Origin: GCA-003244245 sp050699595
GTDB lineage: Bacteria > Actinomycetota > Actinomycetes > Mycobacteriales > Pseudonocardiaceae
Reading direction: 5' to 3'
NCBI GenBank assembly: GCA_050699595.1
Contig: JBOHFI010000031.1
Span: forward strand, 1 to 64,000
DNA length: 64,000 nucleotides
In this document: one piece after another, positions 26,297 through 35,441 of the stretch
Layout: each line of letters starts with the position of its first letter
How positions within the stretch are numbered: the stretch's first letter is position 1
Made by a program: the position numbers and the translations under genes
The notes under the pieces: generated by a model
Seen by the model: the letters and a program-made list of their open reading frames with translations, nothing else
The model's database searches: none
Told to the model about the DNA's origin: nothing

Positions 26297-27868
26297 ATGA
26301 CTTCGACACGCTTAGCCGTCCCGGTGGCGCCGCCCCCGGTGACCCGGTTGCCCCTCGCCGTGGCGGCCCTGGTCGGCCTGCTGTCGATGGCGGCGGGGTT
26401 GGCGGCGGGGCACCTGGTGGGCGGGTTCATCTCACCGACCGCCTCGCCGTTCCTCGCGGTGGGCGGCAGCGCGATCGACCTCACCCCGTTGTGGCTCAAG
26501 GATTTCGCGGTCCGCACGTTCGGCAGCTACGACAAGGTCGTCCTGCTGTCGGGCATGGCGGTGGTGGTCGGGCTGGTCGGTGTGGTCTCCGGGCTGTTGT
26601 CCCGGCGTTCCCGCACACCGGGGCTGGTACTGCTGGTGGCGCTGGGGGCCATCGCCGGTGTCGCGGTGCGCTCCCGCCCCACCGCGGGTCCGCTCGACGT
26701 GCTCGCCCCGCTGGTGTCGCTGCTCGTCGGCGCGGGGGTGTTCGTCGTCCTGCACCGCCTGGGGCGCCTGCGCCTGCAGCCGGCGGGGGGCCCGGCGGCG
26801 GGGGTGTCTCGCCGAACGCTGCTCGCGGGGTCGGCGGCGGTCGCCGCGGGTACCGCCGTCGCGGCGACCGGTGGCCAGCTGGTGGCCGGACGCGGTGCCG
26901 TCGAGGCCTCCCGCGAGGCACTCGGGCGGATCGTGCCCACGGTGCCCGCACCGCCGATCCCGCGCGGCGCGGACTTCGCCGCGGACGCTTCGCCGACCTT
27001 CATCACCCCGAACCGGGATTTCTACCGGGTGGACGTCAACCTCACGCTGCCTCGGCTGCGTGCCGAGGACTGGCGGCTGCACATCCACGGGATGGTCGAC
27101 CGGGAGGTCACCCTCAGCTGGTCCGACCTGACCTCGCGGTCGCTGATCGAGCGTCCGGTGACGATGACCTGCGTGTCCAACGAGGTCGGCGGGCCCTACA
27201 TCTCCACGTCCAACTTCACCGGCGTGCTGCTGGCCGACATCCTGCGCGAGGCCGGCGTGCACCGGGGAGCCGACCAGGTGTTCACCACCAGCGTCGACGG
27301 GTGGACCTGCGGCACCCCGACCTCGACCCTCACCGATCCCGGCAGGCAGGCCATGCTGGTGATCGCAATGAACCGCGAGCCGCTGCCGATCGAGCACGGG
27401 TTCCCCGTTCGGATGCTCGTCCCCGGTCTCTACGGTTTCGTCTCCGGAACCAAGTGGATCACCGATATGGAGCTCACCACGTTCGATGCGCAACGGGCTT
27501 ACTGGTTGGAGCGCGGCTGGGGGCAGCGGGCGCCGATCAAGACGATGTCCCGGATCGATAGTCCCGGCCCGTTCGCACGAGTCCGCCAAGACACGCCGAT
27601 CACCGGTGTCGCCTGGGCTCAGACCAGAGGCATCGAGAACGTCGAGGTACGACTCGACCACGGTGCGTGGCAACCCGCCGAGCTGTCCACGGAGGTCAAC
27701 GTGGACACTTGGCGGATGTTCCGGCTGCGGGGTCGTTGGTCTCCCGGCTCCCACGTCGCGGAGGTCCGGGCGACGGACAAGGCCGGGTACACCCAGGCCG
27801 CGGACCGGGCCGCGCCCATCCCGGACGGCGCCAGCGGTTGGCACTCGGTACAGTTCACCGTCCTCTGA
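26297..27868 (+). CDS. Membrane-anchored molybdopterin-dependent oxidoreductase (sulfite oxidase type)
   Basis: A 523-residue protein. The first about 165 residues carry four hydrophobic helices (for example LPLAVAALVGLLSMAAGLAA); an RRTLLAGSAAVAAG stretch looks Tat-like before the catalytic domain. The oxidoreductase molybdopterin domain (about 230-400) has the molybdenum-ligand Cys292 in MTCVSNEVGGPYIS, and FPVRMLVPGLYG; a C-terminal dimerisation beta domain ends the protein. It probably acts on the outer membrane face; the substrate is unknown. A fasciclin lipoprotein gene follows 128 bases later. Confidence 0.88.
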   Translation: MTSTRLAVPVAPPPVTRLPLAVAALVGLLSMAAGLAAGHLVGGFISPTASPFLAVGGSAIDLTPLWLKDFAVRTFGSYDKVVLLSGMAVVVGLVGVVSGLLSRRSRTPGLVLLVALGAIAGVAVRSRPTAGPLDVLAPLVSLLVGAGVFVVLHRLGRLRLQPAGGPAAGVSRRTLLAGSAAVAAGTAVAATGGQLVAGRGAVEASREALGRIVPTVPAPPIPRGADFAADASPTFITPNRDFYRVDVNLTLPRLRAEDWRLHIHGMVDREVTLSWSDLTSRSLIERPVTMTCVSNEVGGPYISTSNFTGVLLADILREAGVHRGADQVFTTSVDGWTCGTPTSTLTDPGRQAMLVIAMNREPLPIEHGFPVRMLVPGLYGFVSGTKWITDMELTTFDAQRAYWLERGWGQRAPIKTMSRIDSPGPFARVRQDTPITGVAWAQTRGIENVEVRLDHGAWQPAELSTEVNVDTWRMFRLRGRWSPGSHVAEVRATDKAGYTQAADRAAPIPDGASGWHSVQFTVL

Positions 27869-27996
27869 GGACACGCCGAGTACAGCACAAACGTGTCCTA
27901 TTCGTGATCCGCGAACCGTGAACTCGCCGCTGCGGATTGCCGAAGTAATACATGTGAGGCCCGGACAAGCTGGGCATGATGAGGAGTTGAGGTCGA

Positions 27997-28683
27997 GTGA
28001 AGAGGATCCAGCGGCTGGCCGCGGTCGGCGCTATGGCGGCTCTGGCCGCCGCGGTCGGCGCATGCAGTACCTCGCAGGGGCCGGCCACCGGTAGTCAAGC
28101 TTCCGCACCATCCGCCGAGTCGCCTGCCCCCAACGGAGAGGCGACGGCGCCCACGGGCGCCGGTGTCACCAAGATCAGTGATATCTTCGGTCCGGCCTGC
28201 AGCCAGGTGCCCAAGGAGGGCCCCGGCTCCGCGCAGGGAATGGTCAACGACCCGGTGGCCACCGCAGCCAGCCACAACCCGCTGCTGACCACTCTGACGA
28301 AGGCTGTGACTGCGGCCAACCTGGGTGACACCTTGAACAGCGCCCCGGCGCTGACCGTGTTCGCCCCGGCTGACCCGGCGTTCCAGGCCTTGGAGGCCCA
28401 GCACCCGGGTATTCTCACCCAGCTGACCACTGCTCCCGACGTGGCGTCGCCGAACGGCAAGCTGGCCAAGATTCTGACCTATCACGTGGTCGGCACGCGC
28501 TATGACGCCGCAGGCATCGTCCAGGCCGGTTCGCTGGACAGCCTGGAAGGCGCCAAGATCACTATTGCCGGCACCGCCGCGGCACCGACCGTGAACGGTG
28601 CCCCCGTGCTGTGCGGCAACATCCCGACCAAGAACGCCACCGTGTTCGTGATCGGGCAGGTGCTGTCTCTGCCGGCGTCTTAA
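27997..28683 (+). CDS. Fasciclin-domain lipoprotein
   Basis: A 228-residue exported protein starting with GTG. A signal peptide ends in a lipobox (LAAAVGAC), giving a lipid-anchored Cys; a Ser/Pro/Ala linker follows, then a single fasciclin (FAS1) domain with LTVFAPADPAFQAL and ILTYHVVGTRYDA. It is similar to the MPT70/MPT83 family of mycobacteria, which are SigK-controlled; a comparable link to the nearby sigma factor is only conjecture. A strong terminator follows. Confidence 0.9.
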   Translation: MKRIQRLAAVGAMAALAAAVGACSTSQGPATGSQASAPSAESPAPNGEATAPTGAGVTKISDIFGPACSQVPKEGPGSAQGMVNDPVATAASHNPLLTTLTKAVTAANLGDTLNSAPALTVFAPADPAFQALEAQHPGILTQLTTAPDVASPNGKLAKILTYHVVGTRYDAAGIVQAGSLDSLEGAKITIAGTAAAPTVNGAPVLCGNIPTKNATVFVIGQVLSLPAS

Positions 28684-28715
28684 GCGGCAACCGGCTAAGC
28701 GGCCATCTGGTTAGT

Positions 28716-28757
28716 ACGCGTCAGGGGCGGTTCCTCGAGGAGCCGCCCCTGACGCGT
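28716..28757 (+). terminator. Terminator after the fasciclin gene
   Basis: A perfect 15-bp stem (28716-28730 and 28743-28757), itself containing a palindromic loop TCCTCGAGGA, lies 33 bases after the fasciclin stop and isolates the rex-hem operon from it. Confidence 0.85.
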
Positions 28758-28782
28758 GTCGCGGGTTGGCAAGATCGCGACT

Positions 28783-28800
28783 TTGTTCCTGCGTTCACAA
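28783..28800. promoter_or_regulatory. Rex operator (ROP) upstream of rex
   Basis: TTGTTCCTGCGTTCACAA fits the actinobacterial Rex operator (TGTGAACGCGTTCACA core) with a perfect right half (GTTCACAA) and a degenerate left half. It lies 85 bases upstream of the rex start. In Streptomyces, Rex represses its own operon until NADH rises; the same autoregulation is expected here. Confidence 0.75.
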
Positions 28801-28884
28801 GCGGCTACCGTGGACGCCTGGCGGGAGCGCGGTACCCAGCCCCGGACCCGGTTTGCCAACGCGAGATCCGAGAGGAAGCCCAGC

Positions 28885-29601
28885 GTGACGGTGCACGAGC
28901 ACGGCAGGTACAGCACACCGGCCGATGACGTGCCCTGCCGCGCCGTTCCCGAGGCCGCGGTCGGCCGCCTCGCCGTCTACCTGCGCGTACTCACCTCGAT
29001 GATCGAGCAGGGCGTGACCACCATGTCCAGCGAGGAGCTCGCCGGGGCTGCCGGGGTGAACTCGGCGACGTTGCGCAAGGACCTGTCGTACGTGGGTTCC
29101 TACGGCACCCGCGGAGTGGGCTACGACACAGCGCGGCTGGTGGAACACATCGAGCGCCTGCTCGGGCTCACCCGGCACCACAGCGTCGCCGTGGTCGGCA
29201 TCGGCAACCTTGGTCATGCACTGGCCAGCTACCGGGGCTTCCCCGACCGTGGTTTCCCGGTCACGGCGTTGTTCGACCTCGACGGGGACATGATCGGAAT
29301 CCCGGTCGGCGGGTTGCCTGTTGACCACGTCGACAGCATCCCCGCGGTGTGCGTCGAACGAGAGGTCACCATCGGGGTGATCTGTACCCCGACAGCCGCC
29401 GCGCAATGGGTGTGTGACCTGCTCGTGGCCGGCGGTGTGCGGTGCATCCTCAACTTCGCCCCGGTGGTGTTGCAGGTTCCCGACGATGTCGAGGTACGCC
29501 GGGTGGACCTCGCGGTCGAGTTGCAGATCCTGTCGTTCTACCAGTCCCGTCGGTGCGGGCCGGTGGCTGCGCCGGTCGATCCGATCGCGGTGGGCCGATG
29601 A
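28885..29601 (+). CDS. rex: Redox-sensing transcriptional repressor Rex
   Basis: A 238-residue NADH/NAD+-sensing repressor. The N-terminal winged helix has AVGRLAVYLRVL and ATLRKDLSYVGSYGTRGVGY; the Rossmann domain is VAVVGIGNLGHALASY, followed by ALFDLDGDMIG. The start is the GTG at 28885, preceded by AGAGGAAG; an in-frame start at 28756 lies inside the terminator and is rejected. Its stop overlaps hemA (ATGA), so Rex and haem synthesis are coupled. It should control respiratory genes, including the hem operon and probably cytochrome oxidase genes elsewhere. Confidence 0.95.
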   Translation: MTVHEHGRYSTPADDVPCRAVPEAAVGRLAVYLRVLTSMIEQGVTTMSSEELAGAAGVNSATLRKDLSYVGSYGTRGVGYDTARLVEHIERLLGLTRHHSVAVVGIGNLGHALASYRGFPDRGFPVTALFDLDGDMIGIPVGGLPVDHVDSIPAVCVEREVTIGVICTPTAAAQWVCDLLVAGGVRCILNFAPVVLQVPDDVEVRRVDLAVELQILSFYQSRRCGPVAAPVDPIAVGR

Positions 29602-30968
29602 GTCTTGTGGTCATCGGGCTCTCTCACCGCAGCGCACCGGTCGAAGTGCTGGAGCGAGTCGCGGCGTCCACCTCGGACGCCGGCAAGGTCCTGGGCCGGC
29701 TGCTTGAGCGCGAGCATGTCGCGGAGGCGCTGCTGCTCTCCACCTGTAACCGGGTCGAGGTCTACGCGGTGGTGACGACCTTCCACGGCGGCCTGGCCGA
29801 TATCACCGACGTGCTGGCGCGCCAGTCCGCGATCGCGCTGGACGAGCTGTCCGACCATCTCTACGTGCACTACGCGGCGGCCGGTGTTGAGCACCTGTTC
29901 GCGGTGGCTGCCGGGCTCGACTCGATGGTCGTCGGCGAGCCGCAGATCCTCGGTCAACTTCGCACGGCGTACGCCGGTGCCGAACAGGCGGGCACCGTCG
30001 GGCGCCTGCTGCACGAGGTAGTGCAGCAGGCGCTGCGGGTCGGCAAACGGGTCCACACCGAGACCGACATCGACGCTGAGGGCGCCTCCGTGGTCTCTGA
30101 AGCGCTTGCCGCGACGGCGGCTGCGCTGGCTGGTGCCGGGGTGGATCCAGACGGGGTGGGTCTGGCCGGTCGGCGGGCGTTGGTTCTCGGGGCTGGTTCG
30201 ATGGGTGGGCTGGCGGCCGCACAGCTGCGTCGGGCCGGCGTCGCCGAGATCGTGGTGGCCAACCGTACCCACGCCGGCGCGGCGCGGCTGGCGGTGCTGT
30301 GCGAGGCCGAGGGCACCCCCGCCCAGGCCGTCGGTCTGGACGGTGTGGCCGCCGTGTTGCCCGCGGTGGATGTGGTGATCTGCTGCACCGGAGCGAGTGA
30401 CGTGGTGCTCAGTGTCGATCAGGTCGCCGACGCCCGGGGCGGCGATCAGATTGCCGCCGCTCGGGTTCCGCTCGTGGTGTGCGACTTGGGGCTGCCCCGC
30501 AACGTCGAGCCCGGGGTGGGGGGGTTGCCCGGGGTGACCCTGCTGGATCTCACCACCGTGGCCCGCCGCCTGGAGCAGCGCCCGGCGGCGTCCAACGCGG
30601 TCAGCGCCGCTCAGCGCCTTGTCGCGCGGGAGGTGCGCGCTTACCTGGTGGCCCAGCGCACGGTGGAGGTCGCCCCGACGGTGGCCGCGCTGCGCAAGCG
30701 GGCTGCTGAGGTGGTGGACGCGGAGCTACTGCGGCTGGCCGGTCGGCTGCCGGGACTCGATGCCGCGGTGCGCGATGAGCTGTCCCGGACCGTGCGCCGG
30801 GTGGTGGACAAGCTGCTGCACGCCCCCACGGTGCGGGTCAAGCAGCTCGCCGAGGCCGGTGGGGGCGCTGCCTACGCGGACGCGCTGCGGGAGTTGTTCG
30901 AACTGGACCCGCAGGCCGCCGCCGCCATCGCCGCGACCGTCCGCCCCGATCCTGCTGGGACCGGGTGA
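29598..30968 (+). CDS. hemA: Glutamyl-tRNA reductase
   Basis: A 456-residue enzyme that reduces glutamyl-tRNA to glutamate-1-semialdehyde, the first committed step of tetrapyrrole synthesis. MSLVVIGLSHRSAPVEVLER, the catalytic Cys in LLLSTCNRVEVYA, the NADPH domain RALVLGAGSMGGLAA, and a C-terminal dimerisation domain. The ATG overlaps the rex stop, and its own stop overlaps hemC (TGATG). Confidence 0.95.
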   Translation: MSLVVIGLSHRSAPVEVLERVAASTSDAGKVLGRLLEREHVAEALLLSTCNRVEVYAVVTTFHGGLADITDVLARQSAIALDELSDHLYVHYAAAGVEHLFAVAAGLDSMVVGEPQILGQLRTAYAGAEQAGTVGRLLHEVVQQALRVGKRVHTETDIDAEGASVVSEALAATAAALAGAGVDPDGVGLAGRRALVLGAGSMGGLAAAQLRRAGVAEIVVANRTHAGAARLAVLCEAEGTPAQAVGLDGVAAVLPAVDVVICCTGASDVVLSVDQVADARGGDQIAAARVPLVVCDLGLPRNVEPGVGGLPGVTLLDLTTVARRLEQRPAASNAVSAAQRLVAREVRAYLVAQRTVEVAPTVAALRKRAAEVVDAELLRLAGRLPGLDAAVRDELSRTVRRVVDKLLHAPTVRVKQLAEAGGGAAYADALRELFELDPQAAAAIAATVRPDPAGTG

Positions 30969-31954
30969 TGGCCACGACACGGCGGTCACCAGTGTTGCTG
31001 GGAACCCGAGGCGGCGCGTTGGCCTTGGCCCAGGGCGAGTGGGTAGCGCGGCGGCTGCGCGCCGCCGGGGTGGCGGCGCGTGTTCTCCCCCCGGCAGGAT
31101 TCGAACCTGCCGGGGGCACCGACGTCAGCGGGCATTCCTTCTCGGCGTTGCGCGCTGCCCTCGTGGCTGGTGAGGTCGACGTGGCGGTGCGCTCGTGCAA
31201 GGATCTGCCGATTGTGGCGGATGCTGCGGTGATGCTCGCCGCGGTAGCGGAGCGCGCGGATCCGCGTGATGCCCTGGTGGCGCGTGACGGGATGGTGCTG
31301 GGCGAGTTGCCCGCCGGGGCGGTGCTCGGCACTGGTTCGCGTCGGCGCGCCGCGCAGCTGCGAGCGCTGGGTCTGGGGCTGCGGGTGGTGCCGATCAGCG
31401 GCGATGTCGACTCGCGGATCGCTCGGGTCGCCGGTGGCGAGTTCGATGGTGTGGTGATCGCCGCTGCCGGGCTGGCCCGGCTCGGCCTGATCGATGAGGC
31501 CACCGAGCTGCTCGACCCGTTGCAGATGCTGCCCGCGCCCGGGCAGGGAGCGCTGGCCTGCGAGTGTCGGGTCGATGACCTGGACACCGAGCACCTGCTG
31601 GGCACGCTGCTCAATGACGCCGGGGCGCGTGCCGCGATCACCGCCGAGCGGGCGTTGCTCGCGTCGGTCGCGGCACGCGCCGTCGCCCCGGTCGGTGCGC
31701 TGGCCGATGTCGTCGAGGACTTGGACGACGAGGGACGGGTTGTCCTGCGGCTGTTTCTGCGGGGGGTTGCGGCCACCGCGGACGATGACCTGCTCAGGTC
31801 GTCCGCCATTGCGCCGTATTCCGATGGGGAGTTGACCGATGCCGAGAACCTCGGACGCCAGGTTGCGGCCGAGTTGCTGGACTTGGGTGCCGCAGCGCTG
31901 GGTGCAGACCCAGCGCTGCATGGCCAGAGTCCCGGCCTGATGGGAAACGAGTAA
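30968..31954 (+). CDS. hemC: Hydroxymethylbilane synthase, divergent: cofactor cysteine absent
   Basis: A 328-residue HemC by position and motifs (LLGTRGGALALAQGEW, CKDLPI, GTGSRRRAAQL, LPAPGQGALACECR). Two departures stand out. The loop that binds the dipyrromethane cofactor, usually GGC or AGC before x-APVG, reads AARAVAPVG, so the cofactor cysteine is replaced by Ala238. The usual TxGDR segment near residue 40 is replaced by a short stretch. Standard HemC cannot start its tetrapyrrole chain without that cysteine. The gene is otherwise intact and coupled to hemA, so either the protein works differently or another HemC exists. Confidence 0.85.
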   Translation: MATTRRSPVLLGTRGGALALAQGEWVARRLRAAGVAARVLPPAGFEPAGGTDVSGHSFSALRAALVAGEVDVAVRSCKDLPIVADAAVMLAAVAERADPRDALVARDGMVLGELPAGAVLGTGSRRRAAQLRALGLGLRVVPISGDVDSRIARVAGGEFDGVVIAAAGLARLGLIDEATELLDPLQMLPAPGQGALACECRVDDLDTEHLLGTLLNDAGARAAITAERALLASVAARAVAPVGALADVVEDLDDEGRVVLRLFLRGVAATADDDLLRSSAIAPYSDGELTDAENLGRQVAAELLDLGAAALGADPALHGQSPGLMGNE

Positions 31955-31958
31955 GTAC

Positions 31959-33488
31959 ATGAGCCGTGTCTGCAAGACCACCGGACGGATCGCCTTTGTC
32001 GGTGCCGGCCCCGGCGACGTCGGAATGCTCACTGTGCGGGCGCAGCACCTGCTGAGCTGCGCGGAGCTGCTGGTGAACGACCCCGACGTGCCCGCCGGCG
32101 TGCTCGCGCTGGCGGCGCAGCACGCCGAGGTGCGCCCGGCGGTGGGGGAACCCGGCGAGGTCGCCAAGGATCTGGTCGCCGAGGCCAAGAACGGGCGAGT
32201 CGTGGTGCGCCTGGTATCCGGAGACCCCCTGACCGCCGACGCTGTGGTCGCCGAGGCGCTGGTCGTGGCGCGCACCACGGTGGCGTTCGAGGTGGTGCCC
32301 GGCGTGCCGATGGGTACCGCGGTGCCGGCCTTCGCCGGGGTGCCGCTGGGCTCCGGGCACACCGAAGCCGACGTCCGCGCGGGTGTCGACTGGGCGTCCC
32401 TGGCCGCGGTGCCGGGTCCGCTGGTGCTGCACGCCACCGCGTCACACCTGGCCGAGTCGGCTTCCGCGCTGGTCGCGCACGGGCTCGCGCCGAACACCCC
32501 GGTGGCGATCACCGTCGCGGGCACCATGCCCACCCAGCACACGGTGGAGACCACGCTGGCGTCGCTGAGCGGTGACGCCGGTGAGCTCGCCGGGCCGCTG
32601 GTGGTGACCGTCGGCTCAGCGGTGGGGCAGCGGACGAAGCTGTCCTGGTGGGAGTCTCGGGCGCTGTATGGCTGGAAGGTGCTGGTGCCGCGGACCAAGG
32701 AGCAGGCCGGGGCGATGAGCGAGCGGTTGGCGATGCATGGCGCGGTGCCGGTCGAGGTCCCGACCATCTCGGTGGAGCCACCCCGGTCCCCGGCGCAGAT
32801 GGAGCGCTCGGTCAAGGGCCTGGTCGACGGTCGTTACCAGTGGGTGGTGTTCACCTCCACCAACGCGGTCCGGGCGGTGTGGGACAAGTTCGCCGAATTC
32901 GGGCTGGATGCCCGCGCATTCGCCGGGGTGAAGATCGCGTGCGTGGGCGAAGCCACCGCGGAGAAGGTGCGCTCGATGGGGATCGTCCCTGAGCTGCTGC
33001 CGTCGGGCGAGCAGTCCTCCGAGGGGCTCCTCGCCGACTTCCCGCCCTTCGATGACGTGCTCGATCCGGTGGACCGGGTGCTGTTGCCGCGCGCGGACAT
33101 CGCGACCGAGACACTGGCCGCCGGGCTGCGCGAGCGGGGCTGGGAGATCGACGACGTGACGGCCTATCGCACGGTACGGGCTGCTCCGCCGCCCGCCGAG
33201 ACCCGTGAAATGATCAAGACGGGTGGCTTCGACGCGGTGTGCTTCACGTCCTCGTCCACGGTCCGCAACCTGGTCGGTATCGCCGGCAAGCCGCATACCC
33301 GCACGATCGTCGCCTGCATCGGCCCAGCCACCGCGGAGACCGCGGTCGAGTTCGGCCTCCGGGTGGACGTCCAGCCCGAGCTGGCGCAGGTCGGTGCCCT
33401 GGTCGACGCATTGGCCGGGCACGCCGCCCAACTCCGTGCCGAAGGCGCCCTACCCCCACCCCGTAAAGCCAAAAGCCGCCGCCGCTAA
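31959..33488 (+). CDS. hemD: Fused uroporphyrinogen-III C-methyltransferase / uroporphyrinogen-III synthase
   Basis: A 509-residue fusion. The N-terminal SUMT-like half (1-240) has IAFVGAGPGDVGMLTVR and VVPGVPMGTAVPA, but the usual KGGDP segment reads RLVSGDPLTAD, as in other actinobacterial fusions, so methyltransferase activity is uncertain. The C-terminal HemD half begins near GWKVLVPRTKEQAGAM and includes VVFTSTNAVRAVW and VCFTSSSTVRNLVG. HemD closes hydroxymethylbilane to uroporphyrinogen III. It starts 5 bases after hemC, in the same operon. Confidence 0.92.
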   Translation: MSRVCKTTGRIAFVGAGPGDVGMLTVRAQHLLSCAELLVNDPDVPAGVLALAAQHAEVRPAVGEPGEVAKDLVAEAKNGRVVVRLVSGDPLTADAVVAEALVVARTTVAFEVVPGVPMGTAVPAFAGVPLGSGHTEADVRAGVDWASLAAVPGPLVLHATASHLAESASALVAHGLAPNTPVAITVAGTMPTQHTVETTLASLSGDAGELAGPLVVTVGSAVGQRTKLSWWESRALYGWKVLVPRTKEQAGAMSERLAMHGAVPVEVPTISVEPPRSPAQMERSVKGLVDGRYQWVVFTSTNAVRAVWDKFAEFGLDARAFAGVKIACVGEATAEKVRSMGIVPELLPSGEQSSEGLLADFPPFDDVLDPVDRVLLPRADIATETLAAGLRERGWEIDDVTAYRTVRAAPPPAETREMIKTGGFDAVCFTSSSTVRNLVGIAGKPHTRTIVACIGPATAETAVEFGLRVDVQPELAQVGALVDALAGHAAQLRAEGALPPPRKAKSRRR

Positions 33489-33504
33489 CCCCTGTGGATA
33501 ACCC

Positions 33505-33544
33505 GTGAGTGGCGATGCGAGTTACAGGTCGTATCGCCACTCAC
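33505..33544. other. Hairpin between hemD and hemB
   Basis: 12-bp perfect arms (33505-33516 and 33533-33544) with a 16-base loop sit in the 76-base gap before hemB, just ahead of its ribosome-binding site. It could partly terminate or stabilise the operon transcript. Confidence 0.55.
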
Positions 33545-33564
33545 GAGCCCCGGAGGGGCCCATC

Positions 33565-34536
33565 ATGTACCCGACGGTCCGTCCGCGCCGGTTGCGCACC
33601 ACGGCGGCGATGCGCCGACTGGTCGCTGAGACGACGGTGCGGCCGCACCAGCTGGTGCTGCCGGTGTTCGTCAAGCAGGGCGCTGCGGTGCCGGTACCGA
33701 TTCCCTCCATGCCTGGTGTCGTGCAGCACACCCGGGACTCGCTGCGCAAGGCCGCGGCCGAGGCGGTGGCCGTCGGGTTAGGCGGGATCATGCTGTTCGG
33801 TGTGCCCACCACCAGGGACGCCACCGGCTCCGCCGGGATCGACCCAGACGGCGTGCTCAACACCGCCTTGCGCGATGTCCGTGCCGAGGTCGGCGACGAC
33901 ATCGTGGTCATGGCTGACACGTGCCTGGACGAGTTCACCGACCACGGGCACTGCGGCCTGCTGGACGCGGCCGGCCGGGTGGACAACGACGCGACCCTCG
34001 CGAGGTACGCGCAGCTGGCGCTCGCGCAGGTGCGGGCCGGCGCCCACCTGCTCGGGCTCAGCGGCATGATGGATGGCCAGGTGGGGGTGGTCCGGGCGGC
34101 ACTGGATGCCGAGGGTCACCACGACGTCGGGATCCTGGCCTACAGCGCCAAGTACGCCTCGGCGTTGTACGGGCCGTTCCGCGACGCGGTGGACTCCCAG
34201 CTGCGCGGGGACCGCCTGACTTATCAGCAGGATCCGGCCAATGCCCGCGAGGCGCTGCGCGAGGTGGCGCTGGATCTCGCCGAGGGCGCCGACATCGTGA
34301 TGGTCAAGCCCGCGATGCCCTACCTGGATGTGTTGCGCGCGGTCGCCGAAGTCTCCGATGTCCCGGTCGCGGCCTACCAGGTCTCAGGCGAGTATTCGAT
34401 GGTGGAGGCGGCGGTGGCCCGCGGCTGGCTGGACCGGCGGCGCACCGTGCTGGAGACGCTGACCTCGATCCGCCGGGCCGGCGCAGGCCTGGTGCTGACC
34501 TACTGGGCCGTGCAGGCCGCACACTGGCTGCGCTGA
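33565..34536 (+). CDS. hemB: Delta-aminolevulinic acid dehydratase (porphobilinogen synthase)
   Basis: A 323-residue enzyme that joins two aminolevulinates into porphobilinogen. Active-site lysines are in YSAKYASALYGPFRDA and IVMVKPAMPYLD. The metal site reads DTCLDEFTDHGHCG: two of the three zinc cysteines are present and the middle one is Asp, a mixed form usual in actinobacteria. The ATG at 33565 follows CGGAGGGG; an upstream in-frame GTG lies in the hairpin. Confidence 0.95.
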   Translation: MYPTVRPRRLRTTAAMRRLVAETTVRPHQLVLPVFVKQGAAVPVPIPSMPGVVQHTRDSLRKAAAEAVAVGLGGIMLFGVPTTRDATGSAGIDPDGVLNTALRDVRAEVGDDIVVMADTCLDEFTDHGHCGLLDAAGRVDNDATLARYAQLALAQVRAGAHLLGLSGMMDGQVGVVRAALDAEGHHDVGILAYSAKYASALYGPFRDAVDSQLRGDRLTYQQDPANAREALREVALDLAEGADIVMVKPAMPYLDVLRAVAEVSDVPVAAYQVSGEYSMVEAAVARGWLDRRRTVLETLTSIRRAGAGLVLTYWAVQAAHWLR

Positions 34537-34550
34537 CTCACTTTCAGCGA

Positions 34551-35441
34551 TCATGAGATCGGTTGACTGGTGCGAGCGACTACTTTGGCGATCTCGTCGA
34601 CGATCGATCCGAGCCGGGTCTGGATATCGTGGGCTGTGTAGCGCAGGACCGTGTACCCGTGCGCCACGAGAACGTTCTGCCGGGTGCGGTCGTCCTGGAA
34701 GGCAAGCCAAGTGCCGTGGGTGCGGTACCCGTCCACCTCGAGGATCAGCCGCCGCGCTGGATCAAGGAAGTCCGCGATGTACCCGAGTACCGGCTCGTTG
34801 ATCAGAAAGCCGGTCAGCCCTGCCGACTGCAAACCCTGGGCGAGTAGGCGCTCGGGCGCGGACGCCGCTCCGGGCACCAGCGATGCCAGCTGCCGCCCAA
34901 CGCGAGGTGAGCGGCGCAGCCCGATCTCCTCGAAGTAACGCATCCGCAGTGCTCGGTCCGAGGTCAGCGTCGCTGTGGCATGGTCGAGCAGAGCAGCACA
35001 TGCGGCGTCGTCAAGCAGCGTAAGGCAGTCGAAGACGGTGCGAGGCACGTCGGTGACCGGCAGCCCGCCGACGGTGCTGCGCCGGGTGCGAGGGGTGTCC
35101 CGACGCAACAGCCGCAGCCACGGCACGGGCGATGTGCGCGCACAGCTCAGCGGTACCGTCAAGTGGATGACCGCAGGCTCGTCGACCGCCATTTTCCACA
35201 GATGGGCCGCAGCGAGATGGCTCACCACACCCTCCGGTTGCCAGAGGTGCGCGGCACGTGCCCGGGTTGCCGGCGACGGTGCACCGGTGGCGTAGACGCC
35301 GTGCAGGACCTGCCGCAGTGCGCCACGGCGGAGCCAGGAGTCGATGGTGTTCGTGTTCACCCCACTCTCGCGGAGTTGCGCCCGGCTCACGGCGCCGTGC
35401 TGGCGGCGGATCAGTCGCTCGATGTCGCTTCCCAGGGTCAT
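34551..35441 (-). CDS. AbiEi-like N-terminal and DUF559-type nuclease-fold protein
   Basis: A 296-residue protein. The N-terminal winged helix (GAVSRAQLRESGVNTNTIDS) and VVSHLAAAHLW resemble AbiEi-type antitoxin domains; the C-terminal part (YIADFLDPARRLILEVDGYR, LVAHGYTVLRYTAHDI) has the D-ExD layout of Vsr-like DUF559 domains. Such proteins are frequent and often solitary in actinomycetes. No toxin partner lies next to it. The ATG at 35441 was preferred to one 24 bases upstream; neither has a strong ribosome site. Function is unproven. Confidence 0.8.
   Translation of the reverse strand: MTLGSDIERLIRRQHGAVSRAQLRESGVNTNTIDSWLRRGALRQVLHGVYATGAPSPATRARAAHLWQPEGVVSHLAAAHLWKMAVDEPAVIHLTVPLSCARTSPVPWLRLLRRDTPRTRRSTVGGLPVTDVPRTVFDCLTLLDDAACAALLDHATATLTSDRALRMRYFEEIGLRRSPRVGRQLASLVPGAASAPERLLAQGLQSAGLTGFLINEPVLGYIADFLDPARRLILEVDGYRTHGTWLAFQDDRTRQNVLVAHGYTVLRYTAHDIQTRLGSIVDEIAKVVARTSQPIS

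Noticed and set aside
27869..27898. Weak inverted repeat GGACACG/CGTGTCC after the molybdopterin oxidoreductase gene
   Set aside because: Seven-bp arms with a 16-base loop are too weak to call a terminator.
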